Shown here in pieces: positions 1 through 5,790 of a stretch of DNA of 16,747 nt. The position numbers and the translations under genes are program-made. Within the stretch, counting starts at the first letter, position 1; every line of letters begins with the position of its first letter. Under the pieces are notes generated by a model. The model had not been told where the DNA came from. It saw only the letters and a list, made by a program, of their open reading frames with translations, and did not search any database. Location of the stretch: contig VBGS01000074.1 in the NCBI GenBank assembly GCA_005889445.1, forward strand, positions 1 through 16,747, given 5' to 3'. The DNA is from Chloroflexota bacterium. GTDB taxonomy: Bacteria; Chloroflexota; Limnocylindria; P2-11E.

Positions 1-2
1 AG

Positions 3-254
3 CCGACTCCCGAACAGGTCCAGGGCGAAGGCGCGCTCCTCGGCTTGTACGAGGGCGTGCCGCTCACCGCGCGCGGCTACCAGGAGCCCTACCTTCCCGA
101 CCGCATCATCATCTTCCGCGGCCCCATCGAGCGGATGAGCGCGTCCCCGCGCCGTCAGGCGGAGATCGTTCGCGACACGGTCGTCCACGAGGTCGCGCAC
201 CACTTCGGGATCAGCGATGCGCGCCTGGACGAGCTCGGGCTCGGTGACGCCTAG
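3..254 (+). CDS. Zincin-like metallopeptidase family protein, 5' truncated by window edge
   Basis: The frame is open from the left edge, so the true start lies outside the window; the TTG at 45 is internal to the family's conserved N-terminal half (LLGLYEGVPLT just before and after it). Visible are the block LPDRIIIFRGPIER and the zinc-binding HEVAHHFGI (HExxH, codons from about 186), followed by a conserved C-terminal LDELG-type ending. This pattern matches the small predicted zinc metallopeptidase family Zincin_1 (PF06262), normally about 110-130 residues, common in Actinobacteria and Chloroflexota and without a well-defined substrate. No signal peptide can be judged because the start is missing. 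Its TAG stop shares the CTAG sequence with the stop of the convergent rpe gene, a 4-base tail-to-tail overlap. Family assignment is secure; physiological role unknown. Confidence 0.88.
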   Translation, partial: PTPEQVQGEGALLGLYEGVPLTARGYQEPYLPDRIIIFRGPIERMSASPRRQAEIVRDTVVHEVAHHFGISDARLDELGLGDA

Positions 255-916
255 GCGCGCACCGCGCGCTTGAACTTCGCGAGCGCTGCGCCTGGTCCGG
301 CGGGGTCTTCGTAGATCGCCGAGCCGGCGACGAGCACCGTCGCGCCGGCCTCGACCACCGCACGCGCGTTGTCCGGTTTGATGCCGCCGTCGACCTCGAG
401 CTCCGCGCGAGCGCCGTGCGAGTCGAGCGCGCGCCGGATCGCCCGAACCTTGTCGAGTGATCCCGCGATGAAGGACTGCCCGCCGAACCCCGGGTGGACG
501 CTCATGACCAGCGCGAGGTCGAGCGCCCCCAGATGCGGCAGGATCGCCTCGACGGCGGTCTCGGGATTCAGCGTGAGCCCCACCTTCACCCCGCGCGCGC
601 GGATCGCCGCGAGGGTCGCCCCGACGTCGGCCGCCGCTTCGACGTGGACCGTCAGGTAGGAGGCGCCCGCCTCGGCGTAGCGATCCACCCAGGCCTCCGG
701 CCGCTCGATCATCAGGTGGACATCCAGCGGGAGGCGGGTCGCCCTGCGCAGGTCGGCGACCATCTTCGGCCCGAATGTGAGATTCGGCACGAAATGACCG
801 TCCATCACGTCCACGTGGACCCAGTCGGCACCCGCCTTTTCGACCGCGGCGACGGCCTCGCCGAGCCGCGCGAAGTCCGCCGACAGGATGGAGGGAGCGA
901 ACTTCGGTTCAGCCAT
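251..916 (-). CDS. rpe: Ribulose-phosphate 3-epimerase
   Basis: This 221-residue protein interconverts D-ribulose 5-phosphate and D-xylulose 5-phosphate in the pentose phosphate pathway (and the Calvin cycle where present), in the cytoplasm. It is a complete TIM barrel of normal family length. Visible signatures are APSILSADF with Ser9, WVHVDVMDGHFVPN with metal ligand His34 and catalytic Asp36, LDVHLMI with His67, the phosphate-loop segment MSVHPGFGGQ near 139-147, EVDGGI with the second catalytic Asp176, and a GSAIY phosphate-binding end at 198-202. The ATG at 914-916 gives the expected N-terminus; I see no strong Shine-Dalgarno sequence before it. The gene is divergent from the aminotransferase gene across a 63-bp spacer and convergent with the metallopeptidase gene. 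Nothing is missing. Confidence 0.97.
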   Translation of the reverse strand: MAEPKFAPSILSADFARLGEAVAAVEKAGADWVHVDVMDGHFVPNLTFGPKMVADLRRATRLPLDVHLMIERPEAWVDRYAEAGASYLTVHVEAAADVGATLAAIRARGVKVGLTLNPETAVEAILPHLGALDLALVMSVHPGFGGQSFIAGSLDKVRAIRRALDSHGARAELEVDGGIKPDNARAVVEAGATVLVAGSAIYEDPAGPGAALAKFKRAVRA

Positions 917-930
917 ACGCGCCGATCGCC

Positions 931-959
931 TTGTGATGGGCCGATGCGGCTGGCAAAAT
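931..959 (+). promoter_or_regulatory. Candidate -35/-10 promoter for the aminotransferase gene
   Basis: TTGTGA at 931-936 and CAAAAT at 954-959 each match 4 of 6 bases of the sigma-70 consensus and are separated by exactly 17 bp. They sit in the divergent spacer between rpe and the aminotransferase gene. The predicted transcription start near 966 would lie just before the GGGAGGG ribosome-binding site at 967-973. The assignment rests on motif and position only. Confidence 0.4.
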
Positions 960-979
960 CACCACCGGGAGGGCGCTCA

Positions 980-2098
980 ATGTACCGTCCGCAGAACCTC
1001 CGCATCCCTGGTCCAACCTTCGTTCCTCAGTCGGTCCTCGCCGCGTCGGCGAGGCCGCTTATCAATCACCGCGGCCCTGAATTCGCCGCGCTCCTCGCCG
1101 CCCTGACGAGAGCGCTGCAGGACTTCCTCCGCACCGAGCACGACGTGCTCATCCTCACCGCGTCCGGCTCGGGCGCGATGGAAGCCGCGATCGCGAACAC
1201 GCTGAGCTCCGGCGACAAGGTGCTCGCCTGCGACGAGCTCGCGAAGGAGAAGGGCAAGGACGGCGCGAAGGCCGTGCTGCTGACCCACAACGAGACCTCG
1301 ACCGGCGTCCTCAACCCGGTCAAGGACATCGCCGCGGTCGTTCGCGAATCGGGAAAGCTGCTTCTCGTCGACAGCGTCTCGGGCGCCGGATGCTCGGAGC
1401 TCGAGATCGACGAGTGGGGCATCGACGTCTGCGTGACCGCGTCGCAGAAGGCCTGGGGCGCGCCCCCAGGGGTCTCGATGATCACGATGGGCCCGCGCGC
1501 CTGGAAGGCCTACGAGAAATCGAACCTGCCGAAGGCCTACTTCGACCTCGGCTCCTACAAGGCATCGCTCGAGAAGGCGCAGACCCCGGCGACGCCGGCG
1601 GTCACCGTCTTCATCGCGCTCCAGGAGTCGCTCCGTCTCATGGCCGAGGAGGGTCTCGAAGCGATCATCCGACGCCACCGCCACCTCGCCCGCGCGACGC
1701 GCCGCGGGCTGCAGGCCGTGAATCTCCAGCTCTTCGCCGACGAGCGCTACGCGTCGCCGGCGGTGACGGCATTCCGTCCGCCCGCGCGGGTCGACGCGCG
1801 GAACCTGATCCGCATCCTGCGCGACGAGCACGACACCATCGTGGCCGGCGGCCAGGGAAAGATGGAGGGACAGCTCGTCCGCGTCGCGCACCTTGGGTTC
1901 GTGACGCTGCAGGACATCGTCGCGTTCTTTAGCGCGCTCGAGCTCACGCTCCGGGATCTCAACCAGCCGGTCGAGCCGGGCATCGCGATCAGCGCCGCGC
2001 TCCGCACCTACGCGGAGAGCACGCAGCAGCAGTCCAGCCGCCCGGCGGCGCGCGCGGCCTCGCGGCCCGCGGCCGATCCCGTCGCGACCCGTCGCTAG
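980..2098 (+). CDS. Class V aminotransferase (alanine-glyoxylate/serine type), internal segment missing
   Basis: A PLP-dependent transaminase of the AGXT/serine-pyruvate family, 372 residues. The ATG at 980 follows GGGAGGG (967-973) at good spacing and gives the expected MYRPQNLRIPGPTFVP opening; the longer open frame upstream is not coding. Visible are the GSGAMEAA cofactor loop (62-70), THNETSTGV (102-110), the PLP-ring Asp131 in LLVDSVSG, and the Schiff-base Lys157 in TASQKAWG. Family proteins carry about 48 residues between GDKVL and the KAVL-THNETS block; here there are 14. The segment that should hold the aromatic residue stacking on PLP is therefore absent, with the joint near C84/D85 (nt 1231/1232) and the frame kept. 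The last ~28 residues are an Ala/Arg-rich tail. With SerA directly downstream, a role as phosphoserine or serine-glyoxylate transaminase is inferred. Confidence 0.88.
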   Translation: MYRPQNLRIPGPTFVPQSVLAASARPLINHRGPEFAALLAALTRALQDFLRTEHDVLILTASGSGAMEAAIANTLSSGDKVLACDELAKEKGKDGAKAVLLTHNETSTGVLNPVKDIAAVVRESGKLLLVDSVSGAGCSELEIDEWGIDVCVTASQKAWGAPPGVSMITMGPRAWKAYEKSNLPKAYFDLGSYKASLEKAQTPATPAVTVFIALQESLRLMAEEGLEAIIRRHRHLARATRRGLQAVNLQLFADERYASPAVTAFRPPARVDARNLIRILRDEHDTIVAGGQGKMEGQLVRVAHLGFVTLQDIVAFFSALELTLRDLNQPVEPGIAISAALRTYAESTQQQSSRPAARAASRPAADPVATRR

Positions 2099-2108
2099 CC
2101 GCCGCGGC

Positions 2109-3571
2109 ATCGTCCACATCGCGGACCCTCTCGCGGAAGAGGGTCTCGCGTTGCTCCGTGCGCGCTGCGAGGTGCGCCAGACCACGGGCTTGAAGGAGCC
2201 CGAGCTCGCGGCGCGCCTCGGCGACGTCGACGCCCTCGTCGTGCGCAGCGAGACGAAGGTGACCGCCGCGATCCTCGACGCGGCCAAGTCCCTCCAGGTG
2301 GTGGGCAGGGCCGGCGTCGGGGTGGACAACATCGACGTCCCGGCCGCGACCGCGCGCGGCGTCTACGTGGTGAACGCGCCGCTCGGCAACATCGTCGCCG
2401 CGGCCGAGCACACCGTCGCGCTGACCCTCGCCCTGCTCCGCCGTGTCGTCGACGCGGACCGCAGCGTGCGCGCCGGCGAGTGGACCCGGTCGAAGTTCAT
2501 CGGCCGCGAGCTCCGCGGCAAGACGCTCGGCCTCGTCGGCGTGGGCCGGGTCGGCGGCGAGGTGGCGCGCCGCGCGATCGGATTCGGCATGACCGTGATC
2601 GCCCACGACCCCTTCGCGACCGAGGCGTCGGCGCGCGCGGCCGGAGCTCGGCTCGTCGAGCTCGACGAGCTCCTGCGGACGGCCGACGTCATCTCGCTCC
2701 ACGTCCCCCTGACGGAGAAGACCCGTGGACTCGTCGACGGGGCGGCGCTCGCGAAGCTGAAGCCGACGGCCGTGATCGTGAATGCCTCCCGCGGCGAGGT
2801 CGTCGATCTCGATGCGCTCGCCGCCGCGCTCGAGAAGGGATCGATCGCCGGCGCGGCGCTCGATGTCTTCGCGACCGAGCCGCTGCCCGCCGACGCGGCC
2901 ATTCGGCGGGCGCCGCGGACGGTGCTGACCCCGCACATCGCCGGCTCCACGGCCGAGGCGCAGACGAATGTCGCCGTGGACGTGGTCGAGCAGATCCTCG
3001 ACGTCTCGCGGCGCAGCTCCTCGACGATCGGCCCGCGCAGCTCTCACTCTCGTACGCGGGATCGGTCCTGGAGCTCGACCCCGAGCCGCTTCGCGCCGCC
3101 GCGGTCAAGGGGCTCCTCGAGACGTTCAGCGAGCAGCGCGTGAACCTGGTCAACGCGCTCGACCTCGCGCGCTCGCGGGGTCTGGTGATCGAGGAGCGTC
3201 GCGAGACCGAGGCCGGACGCTACGTCGCGCTGCTCTCGGTGAGCGTGGGGTCGACCCAGGTCGCCGGGACCCTCGTGCAGGGCGAGCCGCGGATCGTCTT
3301 CATCGACGACTTCTGGGTCGACGTGCCGGTCGAGGGGCACCTGCTGCTCACCAAACACCAGGACAAGCCGGGCCTCGTCGGTCGCGTCGGAACACTTCTT
3401 GGCGAGCACGACGTGAACATCTCGTCGATGCAGGTCGGCCGGCTCCATCCGCGCGGCGAGGCGCTCATGATCCTCACGCTCGACGATCCCGTCCCCGACG
3501 AGGTGCGCGCGCGCATCGGCGCGTTCGCGGACATCAACGCCGTCCGGACGGCGCGCCTCGGGGTCGGCTAA
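2109..3571 (+). CDS. serA: D-3-phosphoglycerate dehydrogenase, frameshifted by an internal loss
   Basis: SerA oxidises 3-phosphoglycerate to 3-phosphohydroxypyruvate, the first step of serine synthesis. The first frame holds the substrate- and NAD-binding domains: GxGxxG-type GVGRVGG near 2540, NASRG with catalytic Arg (2781-2795), DVFATEP with Glu (about 2863-2882) and TPHIAGS with catalytic His at 2934-2936. It stays in frame to QILDV, then jumps at about 3004/3005 to the +2 frame, which supplies the rest of the intervening domain (from LAAQLLDD) and a C-terminal ACT domain (HQDKPGLVGRVGTLLGEH..., about 3355-3550) that usually senses serine. Roughly 35 residues are missing at the joint and the loss is 1 modulo 3. 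The N-terminal strand IVHIADPLAEEG begins at 2109 but no ATG, GTG or TTG precedes it in frame; the TTG at 2151 would cut that strand off. Identity certain; intactness doubtful. Confidence 0.87.
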
Positions 3572-3593
3572 ACGCGCGCTTGTAGGCGCTCTC

Positions 3594-3599
3594 TAGGCT
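3594..3599 (+). promoter_or_regulatory. Candidate -10 hexamer TAGGCT of a near-leaderless lipoprotein gene
   Basis: TAGGCT fits the TANNNT form of a -10 element and ends 8 bases before the GTG start at 3608. No Shine-Dalgarno sequence is visible in the 36-bp spacer after serA. The same geometry recurs before 4476 and 15151, which suggests transcription starting at or just before the start codon. No clear -35 is seen. Confidence 0.3.
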
Positions 3600-3607
3600 G
3601 ACATCTC

Positions 3608-4432
3608 GTGATCGAGACGATACGGACCGCCGCCCTGGGACTCATCCTCGTGGTCGCGTGCGGGCCCGCGGCCGTCGGTCGGCCCGATGTATCACCGACC
3701 ACGCCTCCCTCACCGACAGCGAGCCCGGCGGCGAGCGCCAGTCCAACGCCGGTTCCGACGAACGATCCTCGCGCGCAGGGAGCGACGAGCGCCTCCCTCG
3801 CGTCTCGTGCCTCGCCGGATCCGCTCTACGAGCGTCCCTACGTGGGCGCGTACGAGCTGCCGAACCAGCCGCCGGGCGGGACGCTTGACCATGGCGCGCT
3901 GCCCAGCATCTGGTACGTCACGAAGGGAACCGTCCGCTGGACTACCACAAGCGGCACGGTCATCGATGTAGGGACCGGCGAAGCTGCCGCGACCCCGACG
4001 CTGGGATTCGTCGAGTCGAACCCTGGGACCACGAGCAACTCCGCGTACGGGTTTGTCGTCTATGCCACGCAATCGCGACTCCTCCTGAGCAACCAGGTCC
4101 AACGCGAGATCGTCGCGAGTCCGATGCTGCCGCTACCTCAGCCGGCGGGTCCGTACACGCTTCGGCTCGAGCTCGTGACGCTCCAAGGGGCTGGCAGGAC
4201 CGCGGCGGCGAGTCACGCCGGCGCGGCCGTTCTCGTCGTGCTCGAGGGCGACATCGAACTCCGTCAGCAGGACGGCAAGCACGAGTACCTCGCCTCCGGC
4301 AGAGGAAGCTCGGTAATGCCCGGCAGCAGCATCCAGGTATTCAATCGCGGTTCGGCGAGCGCGCGTGTCCTTGAGTTCTTCTACACGCCCGACAGCAAGC
4401 CGTTCGAGACGCCTCTCTCTTCCCCCCTCTGA
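3608..4432 (+). CDS. Predicted lipoprotein with tandem cupin-like domains
   Basis: This 274-residue protein has a short positive N-terminus, a hydrophobic stretch at about 8-17 and the lipobox VVAC with Cys18, so it is probably lipidated and exposed outside the cytoplasmic membrane. Residues about 28-70 are a Pro/Ser/Thr/Ala-rich linker typical of extracytoplasmic proteins. After it come two beta-rich stretches of cupin character: about 90-155 (SIWYVTKGTVRW, a typical cupin turn) and about 180-262 (LVVLEGDIEL, then VMPGSSIQVFNRG). Only a scattered His (HGALP, SHAG) could bind metal, and the full cupin motif-1 His/Glu set is not present, so an enzymatic role is not supported; ligand binding is possible. 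The GTG start at 3608 fits the signal peptide. Neighbours give no functional hint. The cupin call is by pattern and moderately certain. Confidence 0.72.
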   Translation: MIETIRTAALGLILVVACGPAAVGRPDVSPTTPPSPTASPAASASPTPVPTNDPRAQGATSASLASRASPDPLYERPYVGAYELPNQPPGGTLDHGALPSIWYVTKGTVRWTTTSGTVIDVGTGEAAATPTLGFVESNPGTTSNSAYGFVVYATQSRLLLSNQVQREIVASPMLPLPQPAGPYTLRLELVTLQGAGRTAAASHAGAAVLVVLEGDIELRQQDGKHEYLASGRGSSVMPGSSIQVFNRGSASARVLEFFYTPDSKPFETPLSSPL

Positions 4433-4459
4433 ACCGCGCGACCCTCGGCGGTCATGGGG

Positions 4460-4465
4460 TACCCT
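4460..4465 (+). promoter_or_regulatory. Candidate -10 hexamer TACCCT before the 106-aa acidic protein gene
   Basis: TACCCT matches TANNNT and ends 10 bases before the ATG at 4476. The 43-bp spacer after the lipoprotein gene has no convincing Shine-Dalgarno sequence next to the ATG. This is the second of three similar arrangements in the window. Confidence 0.3.
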
Positions 4466-4475
4466 CACGCGGCCG

Positions 4476-4796
4476 ATGGAATCCGCGCGTTTCGAACGCA
4501 CCGTCCGCACCGAATCGAGCGAGATCTTCTCGATCTATGGCGGCGCGCGCCGTGTCGGCCGCGTCGACATCCACTACGGCCGGTTCGAGGTGCACGCGAC
4601 GCTCCTGGTCGAGGTCGACCTGACCGACGACGAGCTGCAGCAGATCATCGACCAGCTGGACGAGGAGCTCGTGCAGACGCACGACCCCGAGCGCGAGGAT
4701 TTTCTCGTCACCGTCTTCAAGTCCGAGGAGCTCGGGTTCTACTCCGATGAATACGAGGGTGACGACGATGCCGACGAAGAAGAGGAAGAGCGCTAG
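4476..4796 (+). CDS. Small acidic protein of unknown function
   Basis: A 106-residue soluble protein with no signal peptide or membrane segment. I chose the ATG at 4476 because the product then begins MESARFERTVRTESSEIFSIYGG, which reads like a compact alpha/beta fold; the open frame upstream overlaps the lipoprotein gene. The middle (VGRVDIHYGRFEVHATLLVEVDL) alternates like beta strands. It is followed by a helix rich in Asp/Glu (TDDELQQIIDQLDEEL), a block DFLVTVFKSEELGFYSDEY, and a terminal run of about 15 almost purely acidic residues. I have the impression of similar short proteins in Chloroflexota but cannot name a family. Its last 29 bases overlap the start of the next gene, so the two are probably co-transcribed and translationally coupled. 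Confidence 0.72.
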   Translation: MESARFERTVRTESSEIFSIYGGARRVGRVDIHYGRFEVHATLLVEVDLTDDELQQIIDQLDEELVQTHDPEREDFLVTVFKSEELGFYSDEYEGDDDADEEEEER

Positions 4797-5298
4797 CCCA
4801 CCACGCGCCGACCGGGCGCGCATGCCCAAGGATTACGGGGTGCCGAAGACCACCACGGGCATGATGCCGTGGGAGACCACGCGCTCGATCCTGGAGCGCG
4901 CGACGTCGTACTGGCTGGTGACGGTCGACGCGGACGGCAAGCCGCACCTCGTCGGTCAGTGGGGCGCCTGGATCGGCGAGCGCTGGTATTTCGAGGGGAA
5001 CGCCGATACCAAGTGGGCCCGCAACCTCGCGCGAGAGCCGCGGCTCGCCCTCGGCGCCGAGCGTGGGACGAGCGTCGTCATGGTCGAAGGCCGCGCCGAA
5101 CGGCTTGGTGCTGTCGACCGCGACACCGCCGTCGCGATCACCAAGCAGTACGGACGCAAGTACGGCCGCGTCTACAAATACCGCCCGAAGCCCGAGCAGT
5201 GGGAGGACGGCGGCTACGTGCTGACGCCGACGAAGGTCTTCTCGTGGGACGTCCGCGGCTTTCCGCGTTCGGTGACGCGTTATCGCTTCGCGGAGTGA
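4768..5298 (+). CDS. Pyridoxamine 5'-phosphate oxidase-family (FMN-binding split barrel) protein
   Basis: This 176-residue protein fits the FMN- or F420-binding split-barrel superfamily. Supporting blocks are SYWLVTVDADGKPHLVGQWG (first strands and the P-H-V pattern), WYFEGNADTKWARNLAREPR (the K-x-R-N-L flavin phosphate-binding region), a strand with VVMVEGRAERL, and the C-terminal FSWDVRGFPRSVTRYRF. Members reduce or oxidise small substrates or bind flavin or haem; the substrate cannot be read here, and it is not a housekeeping PdxH. The ATG at 4768 is preferred over the ATG at 4747 because GAGGGTG lies at 4755-4761. The first residues (MPTKKRKS) are strongly basic and encoded by the same DNA as the acidic tail of the preceding gene. 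It ends 6 bp from the convergent YbaK gene. Confidence 0.85.
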   Translation: MPTKKRKSASPPRADRARMPKDYGVPKTTTGMMPWETTRSILERATSYWLVTVDADGKPHLVGQWGAWIGERWYFEGNADTKWARNLAREPRLALGAERGTSVVMVEGRAERLGAVDRDTAVAITKQYGRKYGRVYKYRPKPEQWEDGGYVLTPTKVFSWDVRGFPRSVTRYRFAE

Positions 5299-5304
5299 CG
5301 CGCG

Positions 5305-5790
5305 CTAACCCGCGATCCTGGCCACCTTCGCGTCGGCGACCCTCATGAGATCGCGCGGGGCGATCGCGAACACCGCGTCGGGCAGACCGGCCGCGGCCCA
5401 GACCACGTCGAAGCCGAGCAGGGCCTCGTCGGCGACGACGGTGCACGCGGTCACGTGCGCGAAGGGCGACACCCCGCCGATCGCGTACCCGGTCAGCGCC
5501 TTGGCTTCGTCGGGGCGCGCACGGCGAACCGCCGGCACGCCGACCGCGCGAGCCAGCGCGGCCTCATCGACGCGCGTGCCTCCGGAGCAGAGGGCGATGA
5601 CCGGCGATTCATCGGCGACGAACACGAGTGACTTCACGATGCGCGCGACGTCGGTGCCGATCTCCCGCGCCGCATCCTCGGCGGTGCGCGTCGTGGCACC
5701 GAAGCGCCGGACCTCGATGGTCACGCCGCGAGTAGCCGCGTATTCGCGCACGCGGGCGATGTTGGGGTGCTCGGCTTCGGCGATGCTCAG
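5305..5790 (-). CDS. YbaK/aminoacyl-tRNA deacylase-family protein, start codon uncertain
   Basis: The 161-residue region from LSIAEAEHPNIARVREY onward matches the YbaK/ProX/EbsC family, cytoplasmic editing proteins that hydrolyse misacylated tRNA (classically Cys-tRNA-Pro). Visible are the conserved Lys in RIVKSLVFV, the SGGTRVD turn, TGYAIGGVSPF with the family GG(V/I)xPF pattern, and the C-terminal LPDAVFAIAPRDLM. The natural start lies at the transglutaminase stop, but the codon there is CTG, forming CTGA with the TGA stop instead of ATGA or GTGA. The next canonical in-frame start upstream is GTG at 5859, which would add 23 residues encoded inside the preceding gene, and it has no close ribosome-binding site. 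Family certain, specificity unknown, start unsettled. Confidence 0.87.
   Translation of the reverse strand: MSIAEAEHPNIARVREYAATRGVTIEVRRFGATTRTAEDAAREIGTDVARIVKSLVFVADESPVIALCSGGTRVDEAALARAVGVPAVRRARPDEAKALTGYAIGGVSPFAHVTACTVVADEALLGFDVVWAAAGLPDAVFAIAPRDLMRVADAKVARIAG

Noticed and set aside
246..257. Palindrome CGCCTAGGCG at the metallopeptidase/rpe junction as a regulatory site
   Set aside because: It is explained by two stop codons meeting at CTAG in GC-rich DNA, and no T-tract follows.
494..979. N-terminal extension of the aminotransferase frame across rpe
   Set aside because: The ATG at 980 has a good ribosome-binding site and starts the conserved region; the extension lies antisense to rpe.
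977..2332. 451-codon open frame on the minus strand opposite the aminotransferase and serA
   Set aside because: Arg/Ala/Gly-rich shadow of strongly GC-biased third positions; no family motif, and it runs across the clearly coding opposite strand.
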